A stretch of DNA of 64,000 bases from Methylobacterium sp. CB376. Its GTDB lineage: Bacteria > Pseudomonadota > Alphaproteobacteria > Rhizobiales > Beijerinckiaceae. Made by a program: the position numbers and the translations under genes. The stretch is taken from contig NZ_CP121648.1 of NCBI RefSeq assembly GCF_029714205.1, positions 5,591,001 through 5,655,000 on the forward strand. The letters run 5' to 3'. Below the pieces are notes generated by a model. That model saw only the letters and a list, made by a program, of their open reading frames with translations. It was not told the DNA's origin and made no database searches. Of this stretch, positions 37,837 through 47,801 are shown in pieces (the stretch's first letter is position 1; each line of letters opens with the position of its first letter).

Positions 37837-39431
37837 CACGGCCCCTCGCGCTTGCGCACGCCGGCGAGGCGGGCCGTGAAGGTCGGGTCGAGGGCGAAGC
37901 CGCGCACGGCCTCCCGCACCACCGCCGCCTGCTTGCCGTGGACCACGACCGCGAAGGGCGCGTCCGCCACGACGAGGCGCTCCGCGGCCCGGTCGAGATC
38001 CCGGCGGCGCGCCGGGTCGGTGCTGCGGCGGGCCTCGTCGAGGAGCCGGTCGAGATCCGGGTTGGCGTAGCCGCCCGCGTTGAAGCCGCCCTTCCCCGGC
38101 AGCGCGTCGCTCGCGAGGGCGAGCGAGGGCAATTGGTCGGGATCGTTGGTCATCCAGGCCATCTCGGCCATGTCGGCCATGTCGGCGTCCTCGCCGAGGC
38201 CGCGATTGACCCGGGCCAGGTAGGCGTTCCACTCGTAGGTGACGAGCCGGACGTCGAGGCCCACGCGGGCGAGGTCGGCTTGGATCGCCGTGCCCATCGC
38301 CACCGGGTCGAGCATCCCCGACCCGCCCTCGGCGACGAGGAGCGTGAGCCGCGCCCCCTCCGCCCCGGCCTCGCGCAGCAGGGCGCGGGCGCGGGCGGGA
38401 TCGTGGCCGTAGCCCGCGAGGTCGGGATCGTAGGTGCCCGCGAAGGCCGGGGCGATGATCCCGCGCGCCGGCACGGCCGTGCCCTGCAGCACGTGCTCGG
38501 CCAGCGCCCGCCGGTCGATGGCCCAGTTCACCGCCTCGCGCACCCGGCGGTCCCGCAGCGGCCCGGCCCGCATATTCAGGATCAGGTACCAGAGGTGGGG
38601 CCCGACCGCCTCCGCGACCGAGAACCCGGCCCGGTGCCGGAACAGCGCGAGGGCGTCGGGCGGCATCTCCGCCACGACGTCGACGTCGCCCGCCAGCATC
38701 TCGGTCGCGCGGGTGTTCGGGTCGGCGAGCGGGCGGAAGATCACGAGCCGCGAGGCGGCCGGCCCGCCCCAGTAACCCGGGTTGCGGGCGAGCGTCACCT
38801 TGCGGCTGCTCTGCCACGCCTCGAAGCGGAACGGCCCGGTCCCGACCGGGTTGCGCCCGAAATCCTTCCCCCGCGCCATCACGGCCCCGGGCGGGACGAT
38901 GAGCCCGGTCGGCGTCGCGAGGTTGGCCAGGAAGGGCGCGAAGGGCTGGCGCAGGGTGAAGCGCACCGTCCGGGGATCGAGGGCCTCGACCCGCTCCACC
39001 GCGCGGAACAGGAAGGCGAGCGGGAAGGGGCCGGTCGCCGCCGCCGGGTGGGCGGGTTCGAGGAGCCGCCCGAAGGTGAAGGTCACGGCCCGCGCGTCGA
39101 GCGGGCTGCCGTCGTGGAAGCGCACGCCCGCGCGCAGCCGGAACGTGTAGCGGCGGCCATCCTCCGAGAGGCTCCAGCTCTCGGCGAGCGCGGGCTCGAT
39201 CTCCAGGCTGCCGGGCTTGGTGCGCACCAGCCCGTCGTAGAGGTTGACGAGGATGCGCGCGTCGTTCGTCGCGGTGGTGACGCCGGGATCGAGGGAGGCG
39301 GGCTCGGCCGACTGCCCGACCACCAGCACGTCGTCGGGCACCTCCGCGGCCCGCGCCCGCCCGGCAACGCCCGCCGCGGCCGCGAGGGCGGCGAGGACGA
39401 GGCCGACGAGGGCGGGGCAGGCTGGGCTCAC
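37836..39431 (-). CDS. peptide ABC transporter substrate-binding protein (SBP family 5)
   Basis: This 531-residue periplasmic protein has a signal peptide at about 1-29 (LVGLVLAALAAAAGVAGRARA) and mature domain features of family 5. These are QSAEPASLDPGVTT, LYDGLVRTKPGSLEIEPALAESW, YTFRLRAGVRFHDGSPLDA and TGPFRFEAWQ. It starts at GTG 39431. It delivers peptides or similar ligands to the DppB/C-D/F complex; the ligand cannot be read from sequence. It leads the operon. Confidence 0.92.
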   Translation of the reverse strand: MSPACPALVGLVLAALAAAAGVAGRARAAEVPDDVLVVGQSAEPASLDPGVTTATNDARILVNLYDGLVRTKPGSLEIEPALAESWSLSEDGRRYTFRLRAGVRFHDGSPLDARAVTFTFGRLLEPAHPAAATGPFPLAFLFRAVERVEALDPRTVRFTLRQPFAPFLANLATPTGLIVPPGAVMARGKDFGRNPVGTGPFRFEAWQSSRKVTLARNPGYWGGPAASRLVIFRPLADPNTRATEMLAGDVDVVAEMPPDALALFRHRAGFSVAEAVGPHLWYLILNMRAGPLRDRRVREAVNWAIDRRALAEHVLQGTAVPARGIIAPAFAGTYDPDLAGYGHDPARARALLREAGAEGARLTLLVAEGGSGMLDPVAMGTAIQADLARVGLDVRLVTYEWNAYLARVNRGLGEDADMADMAEMAWMTNDPDQLPSLALASDALPGKGGFNAGGYANPDLDRLLDEARRSTDPARRRDLDRAAERLVVADAPFAVVVHGKQAAVVREAVRGFALDPTFTARLAGVRKREGP

Positions 39432-39533
39432 GGCCTTGGTCTCGCGCGGGCAGGACGGGCGCGGCGACGCCGCGGTCGGGCCAACGCGGGGGAGCGGGAT
39501 TCGTTGCCTCAGCGGCAGGGCCGGGCTCGCGCC

Positions 39534-42187
39534 TCACCCGCTCCGCAGGCGCCGCGCCGGCTCGTTCGACCGCGCCCAGATCTCCTGCAGGCGGCCCGGT
39601 TCGAGCAGGGCCCGGAAGGTCTCGATCGGCACCGGGGGGCTGAACAGGTAGCCCTGGGCCGTCGTCGCCCCGCCCTCGACCAGGAAGCGCAGGTCCGCGT
39701 CGGTCTCGACGCCCTCCACCACGGTCTCGAATCCGAGCGAGCCGGCGAGCGACAGGATGGTGCGCACGATCGTCTGCTGCTCGGGATTGCCCGCCACGCC
39801 GTCGACCAGGGAGCGGTCGAGCTTGAGCGCGTCGATGGGCGCGCGAGCGAGCGTGGCGAGGTTCGAGTAGCCGGTGCCGAAATCGTCGATCGAGACCCGC
39901 ACCCCGAGCCCGCGCAGCCGCGTCACGTGGCCCTGGATGGTGTCGGAATCGCGCATCGCCACCGTCTCGGTGATCTCCAGTTCGAGGCAGGAGGGCGGCA
40001 GGCCGGCCCGCGCCAGCCGGTCCTCGACCGTCTGGGCGAAGGTCGGGTCCTCCAGCTGCAGCACCGAGACGTTGACCGCCACCGTGACGTCGTGGCCGCG
40101 CGCCAGCAATTCCCCGATCTCCGCGAGGGCGCGCTCGAGCACGAAGACGCCGAGATCCGGGATCAGCCCCGCCTCCTCGGCGATCGGGATGAACTTGCCC
40201 GGCGGGATCGCGCCGCGCTCGGGGTGGTGCCAGCGCATCAGCGCCTCGGCGCCGACGACCCGCCCGTCCGCCAGGGACACTTTGGGCTGGTAATGCACGC
40301 TGAACTCGCGGGTCTTGAGGGCGCGGCGCAGCTCGCTCTCGATGCCGAGGCGCTCCTGCACCCGCTGGGCCGCCTCCGCGGTGAAGAAGGTGCAGGTGCC
40401 CCGCCCCTGCCGCTTGGCCTCGTACATGGCGATGTCCGCCCGCACCAGGAGCTCGTCGTAGCCGGCCTCGCCCTCCGCCAGCGCGATGCCGATGCTGGCC
40501 CCGACCACCATGTGGGCGCTGCCGACCTCGTAGCTCTCGCTCACCACGGCCACCAGGGCCTCGCCGCACGCGCGCAACCCGTCGCGGGTGAGGGCGCCGC
40601 TCACGACGATCAGGAACTCGTCGCCGCCGATGCGCCCGAGCAGCACGCTCTCCCAGGCGCCCGCCCGGCGGCGCTCCTCCAGGAAGGCGACGAGCCGGCG
40701 CGCGAGCTGGGAGAGGAGCGCGTCCCCGGCCCGGTGGCCGAACGTGTCGTTGACCGACTTGAAGCGGTCGAGGTCGAGGAACAGGAAGGCCGTGCGGCCG
40801 CGGCCCTGGCCGAGGATCGCGGTGCCGTCGAGCCGCATCTTCTCGCGGTTGGCGAGCCCGGTGACCGGATCGAAGAAGGCGAGCTGGCGCACGCGCCCGA
40901 GGCTCTCGCGCAGGTTCGCCAGCATCGTCTCGAAGGCTTGGCCGAGGCTGCGCACCTCCCCGAGGCCGCGCGCCCGGAAGGGCACGTCGAGGTCCCCGCG
41001 CGCCACGGCGCTCGCCGCCGTCGCGAGTTCCGGCAGGCCGCTGGTGACCCGGCGCACGGCGGCGAGCACCATCACGACGAGGGCGCCGAGGGAGACGGCG
41101 GCGAGCAGCAGGAACCACGCGAAGAGCGAGCGGGTCTGCATCACGCCGAGCCGCAGGATCTCCTGGGTGGCGGCGCCGACCTCGGCCACGCTGGAATGGG
41201 CGCAGACCGCGAGGGTGAGGCGGTGGGGCATGCAGCGCGCCACCCGCGCGCCGTCCTGCGAGACGAGCAGGTCGTCCTCGCCGAGATCCTCGCGGGGCAC
41301 GAGGCCGGAGGCCGGGGCGCCGGCCGCCGAGATCGGGCGCTCCCCGGCGAGCACGACGACCCCGACCTTGGTGAGGGCCGAGAAGTTCAGGAAGGTCGGC
41401 TCGCGCGGCGCGAGCAGGCGCAGGCCGACCAGGGCGCCGGCCACGTCCCCGAAATCGTCGAAGACCGGCTCGATCTGGATGCCGCCGATCCGGCGCTCGG
41501 CCGGCAGCCCGAGGAGCGCCCCGATCTCTTCCGGCAGCGCGATCATCCGGCCGATCGCCCGGCGCCGCGCGCGGCTGTTCTCCGCCAGCACCTCCCGGAT
41601 CGGCGACTCGAGCTCGGCCCGGCCGAGCGCCTCCGCCAAGTCGAGGAGGTCGTCGCCCGCGCTCGTCCCGGTCACGATCCCCTTCGGGTCGGTGACGATC
41701 AGCGCGTCGAGATCCCCGGTCACGGCGGCGGGGGCGAGGAGTTCGCGCAGGGCGACCGGGTTGGCGCTGCCCACCGCCTTCACGATGTCGAGCCGCTGGG
41801 CGAGGAAGCGCGTCTGCCGGGCGGCCTCCTGGAACAGGCCGTCGAGGCGGGCGCCGGCGAGGCCGGCCTCGCCGTCGAGCTTGCGCGCCACCTGCTCGCG
41901 GGAGAGGAGCGCCACCGTCCGCGCCCGCTCGGCCGCGTCCTGGTTCAGGCGCTGCAGGGCGAGCAGGCCGGTGACGGCGAAGGTCAGGGCCCCGGTGACG
42001 AGGACGGTGATGGCGAGGTAGCGGCCGATCTGCGATCCGGGCCGCCGCCGCCAGACCCGGCGCGCCGCGACCGCGAGGCGGCGCAGGGGGCGGGCGTCCG
42101 CCCCCGGCCGGCCGGCCGGGGCCGATCCGGGGGACTCGTGCCGCTGATATCCGCCGTTTCGGGCACGCGCCTCGTCCGATCGATCAC
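39534..42187 (-). CDS. membrane GGDEF-EAL cyclic-di-GMP enzyme (one frame break near the N-terminus)
   Basis: It has an N-terminal TM (YLAITVLVTGALTFAVTGLLAL), a periplasmic sensor, a second TM (FAWFLLLAAVSLGALVVMVLA) and a HAMP-like region. The GGDEF domain shows RIGGDEFLIV, with LFLDLDRFKSVNDTFGH. The EAL domain shows EALMRWHHP (EAL as EAL), NVSVLQLED and DDFGTGYSNL. Both catalytic motifs are intact. GTG 42187 has AAGGAG 5 nt upstream. Its frame must lose one base near the G5/C5 runs (about 42086-42105) to join the TM-containing frame. No start codon exists in the latter before an internal GTG at 41915. About 884 residues if joined. Confidence 0.85.
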
Positions 42188-42533
42188 GTCTCTCCTTGAG
42201 CTACCGGCGAAGTGTTGAGACCAACCTAAAATTCCGCGCCCTCGTCCCCGCCCGCAAAGTAGCTCCCAGGAGGATTGCCAAGGTACTCATCGGATCGATC
42301 TGAATGACGGCGATCTCGCGCGGCGAGGGCGGCGGGATCGACAGGCGCGGGATTGCGCGAGCGGCCGCGTCGACGGGTCTGCTCGGGACCTTCTCCGCCG
42401 AGATCCTGCGCACCGGGAGGCCGGTCACGGGGTCCGTGCGGCGCGCCGGGGGCGGGCCGCCCGCGGCCGCTCGGGTGGAACAGGCCTCGCGCCGGGCACG
42501 TTGGCCGGCACCAGAACCAGAAGAGGACGACCG
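42188..42533. other. divergent intergenic region
   Basis: About 345 bp between the GGDEF-EAL gene (-) and the small protein at 42534 (+). AT-richer at 42210-42310, consistent with promoters on both strands. Frames crossing it are Arg-rich and unsupported. Confidence 0.35.
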
Positions 42534-42716
42534 ATGACCGCCAAGCCTCCTCCCGTTCCGCCCGCCAACCAGTCCCACAAGGGGCCCGGCAGCGCCCAGG
42601 GGGCGCCCACGGAGCTCGGCAAGGCCGGCAGCCAGACCAAGGATCCGGACAAGATCGGCCAGGCCGGCAATTCCAAGGTGAACACCACCAACCAGGGATA
42701 CCAGCAGGACCGATGA
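42534..42716 (+). CDS. small hydrophilic hypothetical protein A
   Basis: This 60-residue Gly/Lys/Gln/Asn-rich protein (PANQSHKGPGSAQGAPTELG, VNTTNQGYQQDR) is probably disordered. AGAGGA precedes ATG 42534. Its stop overlaps the next start (ATGA), so the two small genes are coupled. No family is recognised. Confidence 0.55.
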   Translation: MTAKPPPVPPANQSHKGPGSAQGAPTELGKAGSQTKDPDKIGQAGNSKVNTTNQGYQQDR

Positions 42717-42940
42717 GCACCTCGCGCAAGGCCTCCCAGACCGACCGCCACCACGGCGGGCCCGGCAGCAGCCACCAGGACGCGACGGAGCCCCAGCGGC
42801 CCGAGCGGCACGACCCCCAGCCGGGCAGCCCGACGAACGGCGCCACGTCGCACGTCTCGGGCGGAGGCGGCGAGCGCGACGCGCATCACCGCCACAGCAA
42901 GACCGGGCAGGCCCCGGACCGGACCGAGCGCTCGCACTAG
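42713..42940 (+). CDS. small hydrophilic hypothetical protein B
   Basis: This 75-residue His/Gly/Ser/Asp-rich protein (MSTSRKASQTDRHHGGPGSS, GGGGERDAHHRHSKTG) is coupled to the gene before it by an ATGA overlap. It lacks hydrophobic residues and could be a stress-related disordered or metal-binding peptide; that is a guess from composition. Confidence 0.5.
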   Translation: MSTSRKASQTDRHHGGPGSSHQDATEPQRPERHDPQPGSPTNGATSHVSGGGGERDAHHRHSKTGQAPDRTERSH

Positions 42941-43070
42941 CGCCGCGCCCGATCACGGTGCCATCGGGCGCAAGCTCTCGGTCGTTGGTTGTGCTGCATT
43001 GTCTTCGACGAACCGGCATCCCCTTCGTCGGACAATGCTCCAGGGCTTCCCCGCCGCTCAGGGGTCCCCT

Positions 43071-43154
43071 CGGCGGCCCTGCGCCCGCCGCGCAGGGCTG
43101 AGGTCGGCGGCCCTGCGCGCGCCGCGCAGGGCTGAGGTCAGCGGCCCTGCGCGG
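43071..43154. repeat. 34-bp tandem repeat with internal stems after the patatin gene
   Basis: Two full units and a partial third. Each contains CCCTGCGC and GCGCAGGG arms, forming hairpins just beyond the patatin stop (43138). They could act as a terminator array, though no T-run is present. Confidence 0.5.
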
Positions 43155-43977
43155 CCGCGAAGGCCGCCCCGTCCGCGAGGCCCTGCGCGAAGGCCCGCCG
43201 GATCCCGTCCGGATCGGTGATGTCGAACTGGCCGATGGCGACGGGGGCGGAGGGCTGCAGGTAGGTCCGGCCCGGATGCTTCGGCAGGGACCGGTAGCGC
43301 CGGGTCAGCAGCACGAGGCTGCGCCCGCCCGCCGCCTCGATGCCGGCGAGCGGCGCGACCGGGACGTTGTCCACGAGGCCTCCGTCGAGGGCGGGCCCGT
43401 CCCCGACGCGGCCCACCGGCATGAAGGGCGGCACGCTCGCGCTCGCCATCAGGGCCGCGGCGAGCTCCTGCGCGCCCCCGAGGTCGCGCACCGACACGAA
43501 CTCCTCCCGGAAGCCGAGGGCTCTCCCGCCGCGCGGGTGCACGGGGGCCCGCCAGGTCTTCTCGACCTGGTAGGTGAGGATGCCGAGCGGGATCGCGGCG
43601 GCGAGCGGCAGGCGGCGCGGCGGCCGCGCCAGGGCGATCCTGACCTCGGCCGGCCCGGCGCGCAGCGCCGCGAAGGCCGCCGGCCCGAGCACCGCGTCGA
43701 TGAGGTCGCGGTAGAGGGCGGAGACCGGAAAGGCCCGCCCGCCCCGGCAGGCTGCGCGCCAATCGAGGTTCGGCGTGCCGGCGGCGCAGCCCTCGGCGAC
43801 CCGCTCCATCACCGCCCGCCCCTGCCCGAGCAGGCTGTAGCAGGCCGCGAAGGCGCCTCCCGAGACGCCGACCACCAGGGAGGGGGAGAGGCGCAGGCGC
43901 TCGGCCGCCGCCGCCCAGAAGCCGCCCTGCCAATAGCAGCGATTTCCCCCGCCCGCGAAGGCGACCGCGTCGAACAT
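43138..43977 (-). CDS. patatin-like phospholipase
   Basis: The product has 279 residues. The oxyanion loop is AFAGGGNRCYWQGGF, the nucleophile motif GVSGG has Ser at about residue 42, and the catalytic Asp lies in ALDGGLVDNVPV. These fit the patatin Ser-Asp dyad. It is probably a cytoplasmic lipid acyl hydrolase. The start lies 6 nt beyond the stop of the MarR gene (43983), so they form one operon and the regulator may control it. Confidence 0.85.
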   Translation of the reverse strand: MFDAVAFAGGGNRCYWQGGFWAAAAERLRLSPSLVVGVSGGAFAACYSLLGQGRAVMERVAEGCAAGTPNLDWRAACRGGRAFPVSALYRDLIDAVLGPAAFAALRAGPAEVRIALARPPRRLPLAAAIPLGILTYQVEKTWRAPVHPRGGRALGFREEFVSVRDLGGAQELAAALMASASVPPFMPVGRVGDGPALDGGLVDNVPVAPLAGIEAAGGRSLVLLTRRYRSLPKHPGRTYLQPSAPVAIGQFDITDPDGIRRAFAQGLADGAAFAAAQGR

Positions 43978-43982
43978 CGCCG

Positions 43983-44465
43983 TCAGCGCCGCGCCTCCTC
44001 GTCCGCCCGCGCCACGCCGCGCCACGCGAGCACCACCCGCTCGAGGGAGGCGAGGTCGTCGGCCGGGAGCGTGCCGAGGGTGCGGACCACGTAGGCGGTC
44101 TGGGCCGCCATGCCGCTCCGCGCGAGGTCCCGCCCGACCTGCGTGAGGTGGAGGGCGTGCGAGCGCCGGTCGCCCGGGATCGGGCGCCGCTCCACCAGCC
44201 CCGCCTCGACCAGCCGGTCGACCAGCCCCGAGACGTTGCCCTTCGTGACGTAGAGCCGCTCGGCGAGGTCCTGCTGGGTGAGCCCCTCCTGCTCGGAGAG
44301 CGTGGAGAGCACGTCGAATTGCGGGATCGACAGGCCGAGCGCCCGCAACTCGGCCGCGACCGCCGCGGCGACGCGCCGGTTGAGCCGGACGAAGCGGAAC
44401 CAGATCCGCATCGGGTCCGGGGGAATGGCGGCGAGGGAGGCGGAGCGCGGCGAGGTGGGGGTCAT
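43983..44465 (-). CDS. MarR-family transcriptional regulator
   Basis: This 160-residue winged-helix protein has LGLSIPQFDVLSTLSEQEGLTQQDLAERLYVTKGNVSGLVDRLVEAGLVERRPIPGDRRSHALHLT (seen in segments), with the DRRSH wing typical of MarR. The N- and C-terminal helices form the dimer interface. It is encoded upstream of the patatin in the same operon. Confidence 0.9.
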   Translation of the reverse strand: MTPTSPRSASLAAIPPDPMRIWFRFVRLNRRVAAAVAAELRALGLSIPQFDVLSTLSEQEGLTQQDLAERLYVTKGNVSGLVDRLVEAGLVERRPIPGDRRSHALHLTQVGRDLARSGMAAQTAYVVRTLGTLPADDLASLERVVLAWRGVARADEEARR

Positions 44466-44589
44466 CGAGATAGTTTATATCAGAACCATCTCGGCGCCAG
44501 CGGGGCGGAACCGATCCCCCGCCGCCGGAGGCGCGTCCCGCCGCTCGCCCCGGCCTCGCCCGGGGCCCGCCCGGGGGCCCGCCGGGCGG

Positions 44590-44950
44590 CGGATCACGCG
44601 CGATGCGATGACCAAGCGCGTCGGCGACCTCCAGGCGGCGATCGGGGGGGGGCGCCGAGGCCATGGCGGCGATCAACGGGGCGGTCACCGAACTCTCGCG
44701 GCTGATCCGGGATCCGCTGCGATCAACCGGAGCCCGCATGACCCTCGCGATGGCGAGCGCGGTCGAGGAGCGGACGGCCTCGACCCGGGAGGTCGCGAGC
44801 CCCGTCGTCGCCGTGCCGCAGGCGGCGCGGGAGACCGGCGGCTCGCCCAGGCGGTGCGGGAGGTTTCGGTGAGCCTCGCCGGCCGGTCGAGCGGTCTCGG
44901 CACCGGCGTCGAGCGCTGCCTCAAGGCCGGGCAGGGCGCGCGGGGAGCTG
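44590..44950 (+). pseudogene. remnant of a methyl-accepting chemotaxis protein C-terminus
   Basis: Fragments in two or three frames add up to the end of an MCP. AMAAINGAVTELSRLI and MASAVEERTASTREVASPVVAVPQAARETG are in one frame, and AQAVREVSVSLAGRSSGLGTGVERCLKA in another. The AVEE-TA-TREVA motif is the conserved MCP signalling tip region. A G9 run at 44644-44652 and other shifts break the frame, and there is no sensor part upstream. It is probably a decayed gene, though some breaks could be sequence errors. Confidence 0.55.
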
Positions 44951-44959
44951 GCCTCCCCG

Positions 44960-47584
44960 CTACACCGCCATGGTGGTCTTCACCGTCTCGACCAGCTGCT
45001 TGAGGCTGAAGGGCTTGGGCAGGAAGTTGAATTCCTCGCCCTCCGGCAGGTTCTTCTGGAAGGCGTCCTCGGCGTAGCCGGAGACGAAGATCACCTTGAG
45101 GGTGGGGTGCCGCTTGCGCAGCTCGCGCAGCAGCGTCGGGCCGTCCATCTCGGGCATCACCACGTCCGACACGACGAGGTCGACCGGCGTGTCGCGCTCG
45201 CCGATGATGGCGAGCGCCTCCAGCCCCGAGGCGGCCTCGAGCACCGTGTAGCCGCGCGCCGCGAGCGCCCTCGCGTTCACCGCCCGCACCGGATCCTCGT
45301 CCTCGACGAGCAGGATGGTGCCGCGGCCGGTGAGGTCGGCGGCCGGCGCCTTGCGCTCGGGGGCGGCGCCCTCCGCCGGGGCGGCGGCGGCCGGCGCCGC
45401 GGCGGGGGCCGCCTCCGGGGCGGGCACCTCCTCGGGGATCGGGACGTAGCGCGGCAGGTAGATGCCGAACACCGTGCCCTCGCCGACCGTCGACTTCACG
45501 TCGATGTAGCCGCCCGACTGCTTGACGATGCCGAACACCGTCGAGAGGCCGAGCCCGGTGCCCTTGTTCACCTCCTTGGTGGTGAAGAACGGCTCGAAGA
45601 TCTTCTCCATGATCTCCGGCGTCATGCCGGTGCCGGTATCGGCCACCTCGACCAGCACGTAATCGGCCGCCGGCAGGCCGGTGAGCTGGAGGGCGCCCGC
45701 CGCCTCGGCGGCGACGTTGGCGGTGCGGATCGCGAGGCGCCCGCCATTCGGCATCGCGTCGCGGGCATTCACCGCGAGGTTCACGATCACCTGCTCGAAC
45801 TGGTTCACGTCGGCCTTGACCGGCCAGAGGTCGCGCCCGTGCTTGAGATCGAGCTCGACCCGCTCGCCGAGGAGGCGCTTGAGCAGCAGCGTCAGGTCCG
45901 AGAGCGCGTCGCCGAGATGGATCACCTCCGGGCGCAGGGTCTGCCGGCGCGAGAAGGCGAGCAGCTGGCGCACCAGGCTCGCGGCCCGGTTCGCGTTCTG
46001 CTTGATCTGCATGATGTCCTGGAAGGCCGGGTCCACCGGGCGGTGGCTGGCCAGCAGCAGGTCCGAGTAGCCGATGATCGCCTGCAGGACGTTGTTGAAG
46101 TCGTGCGCGATGCCGCCGGCGAGCTGGCCCACCATCTCCATCTTCTGGGCTTGGTTGATCTGCTGCTGCAGCTGGAGCTGGGCGGTGGTGTCGAGGGCGT
46201 AGAGGATCACCGTCTCCTGGCCGCCGTCGGGCTCGGGCCCGCCCGCGGCGCGCACCTCGGGGCTGAGCCAGATCCGGGCCGAGCGGTTGCCCGGGGCGGC
46301 GACGCCGACCTCCACGGGGGCGACGTCGCCCCGCCCCTCGGCGGCGAGCCGGAAGGCGCCGTCGAAGGTCTGGCGGTCGCGCTCGGCGATGCAGTCGTGG
46401 GCCGAGGGGCCGAGTTCGCGGCCCTCGCCGGTGCGCGGCAGCGTGCCGAAGAGCCGCGCGAAGGAGGCGTTCGCCCGCACGAGGCGCCCCGCCGCGTCGA
46501 GCGTCGCCACGGCGATCGGGCTGGTGTTGAAGAAGCGCGCGAAGCGCACCTCGGCGGCGCGCTGCGGCTCGTCGGTCTCCTCCCCGGCCGAGCGGTTGAG
46601 CACCAGGGTGCGCGAATCGCCCGGGCGCCCGTCCTGGCCGTAGGCGACGCGGTGGTAGATGCGGGCGGGGAGCGGGTGGCCGTTGCGGCGGCGCAGGTCG
46701 AGGTCGAAGACGTCGGTGCGCACCTCGCCGGGCTGCGCGTTGCCCGCCACCAGCACCTCGCCCACCGCCGCCGGCAGGATCTCGGCGAGGCGCAGGCCCC
46801 CCGAGCCGACCTGCGCGAGGTCGTAGCCGAGCCACGCCGCCAGGGTGGCGTTCATGTAGACGACGCCGCCGCGCGGATCGACCGACAGGAAGCCCGCGGG
46901 GGCGTGGTCGAGGAAGTCGATCGTGTGCTGGAGGACCTGGAAGACGTTCTCCTGGCGCTCGCGCTCGTGGGTGATGTCGCTGACGGCCCAGAGCGCGACC
47001 GGGCGGCGCGGCAGCGGCAGCGGCCGCACCGCGATCCGGTACCACGCGAAGTCCCGCTCGCCCCCGCCGGGCGGGGGTGCCATGCGGATCTCCTCCGAGA
47101 GGCTGCGCCCCTCGCGGGCGGCCTGGGCGAGGCGGTAGACCGCCTCCGAGACGTCCGGGCTGCCGACGAAGATCCGCTCGACGAGGCGCAGGTTCGAGAA
47201 GCTGTCGCTCCCCGCCAGCGCGAGGTAGGCGGCGTTGGCGTAGATCGGCCGCGCGCCGTCCTCGACGGCGATCATGCCCTCGGGGGCGGCGTCGACCACC
47301 GCCTTGGTGACGTCGTTGCGCCCTCCCTGCCCGGTGAGCTGCAGGGCGCCGATGGCGAGGGCGAAGAGCGAGAACACGCCCGCCATGGCGAGCACCGCCA
47401 GGAGCCCGAGGATCAGCGGCTGGGCCTGCTCGTTGGCGACGAAGCTCAGGCCCACCGCCGCCCCGACGAGCAGGCCGGCGAGGAGCAGGAGCAGGCTCAC
47501 CCGGCCGGGGCGCTCCGAGCGGTCGAGGGCGGTGGCCTCGGGCGGGGCTTGGGGACTCAACTCGGGCATGACGCCGTGATCCAT
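44960..47584 (-). CDS. cckA: cell-cycle hybrid histidine kinase CckA
   Basis: This protein of about 874 residues has two N-terminal TM segments ([40 protein letters not shown]) and PAS domains at about 100-470. The kinase has [22 protein letters not shown] (H-box), [14 protein letters not shown] and EVADTGTGM. The receiver has [13 protein letters not shown] and a conserved KPF. CckA feeds phosphate through ChpT to CtrA and CpdR. It lies directly downstream of fliQ-fliR-flhB. Start 47584 is provisional: ATGs at 47593 and 47569 are alternatives. Confidence 0.92.
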   Translation of the reverse strand: MDHGVMPELSPQAPPEATALDRSERPGRVSLLLLLAGLLVGAAVGLSFVANEQAQPLILGLLAVLAMAGVFSLFALAIGALQLTGQGGRNDVTKAVVDAAPEGMIAVEDGARPIYANAAYLALAGSDSFSNLRLVERIFVGSPDVSEAVYRLAQAAREGRSLSEEIRMAPPPGGGERDFAWYRIAVRPLPLPRRPVALWAVSDITHERERQENVFQVLQHTIDFLDHAPAGFLSVDPRGGVVYMNATLAAWLGYDLAQVGSGGLRLAEILPAAVGEVLVAGNAQPGEVRTDVFDLDLRRRNGHPLPARIYHRVAYGQDGRPGDSRTLVLNRSAGEETDEPQRAAEVRFARFFNTSPIAVATLDAAGRLVRANASFARLFGTLPRTGEGRELGPSAHDCIAERDRQTFDGAFRLAAEGRGDVAPVEVGVAAPGNRSARIWLSPEVRAAGGPEPDGGQETVILYALDTTAQLQLQQQINQAQKMEMVGQLAGGIAHDFNNVLQAIIGYSDLLLASHRPVDPAFQDIMQIKQNANRAASLVRQLLAFSRRQTLRPEVIHLGDALSDLTLLLKRLLGERVELDLKHGRDLWPVKADVNQFEQVIVNLAVNARDAMPNGGRLAIRTANVAAEAAGALQLTGLPAADYVLVEVADTGTGMTPEIMEKIFEPFFTTKEVNKGTGLGLSTVFGIVKQSGGYIDVKSTVGEGTVFGIYLPRYVPIPEEVPAPEAAPAAAPAAAAPAEGAAPERKAPAADLTGRGTILLVEDEDPVRAVNARALAARGYTVLEAASGLEALAIIGERDTPVDLVVSDVVMPEMDGPTLLRELRKRHPTLKVIFVSGYAEDAFQKNLPEGEEFNFLPKPFSLKQLVETVKTTMAV

Positions 47585-47716
47585 CCTGAACATGCCGGTC
47601 GATGGCCCCCGCCCGCGCGGCCGCATCCTGGTGGACCAAGCTTGCGCGGGGATGGGTTTCGCCGCCGGCGGCGGGTCGCGCCGCCACGGGCCGGTTATGC
47701 CCGAGCCACCCGGGCC

Positions 47717-47776
47717 GGCAAGTCCCGAGAAGCCAAGTCCCGGCAAGGCAAGTCCCGGGAAAGCAAGTCAGGACGA
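47717..47776. repeat. 15-bp tandem repeat (four units) between flhB and cckA
   Basis: The unit GGCAAGTCCCGAGAA has small variations; it is intergenic, starting about 26 bp past the flhB stop on the minus strand. Confidence 0.75.
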
Positions 47777-47801
47777 GGCCAATCCCGATGCGGCCGCGAC
47801 G

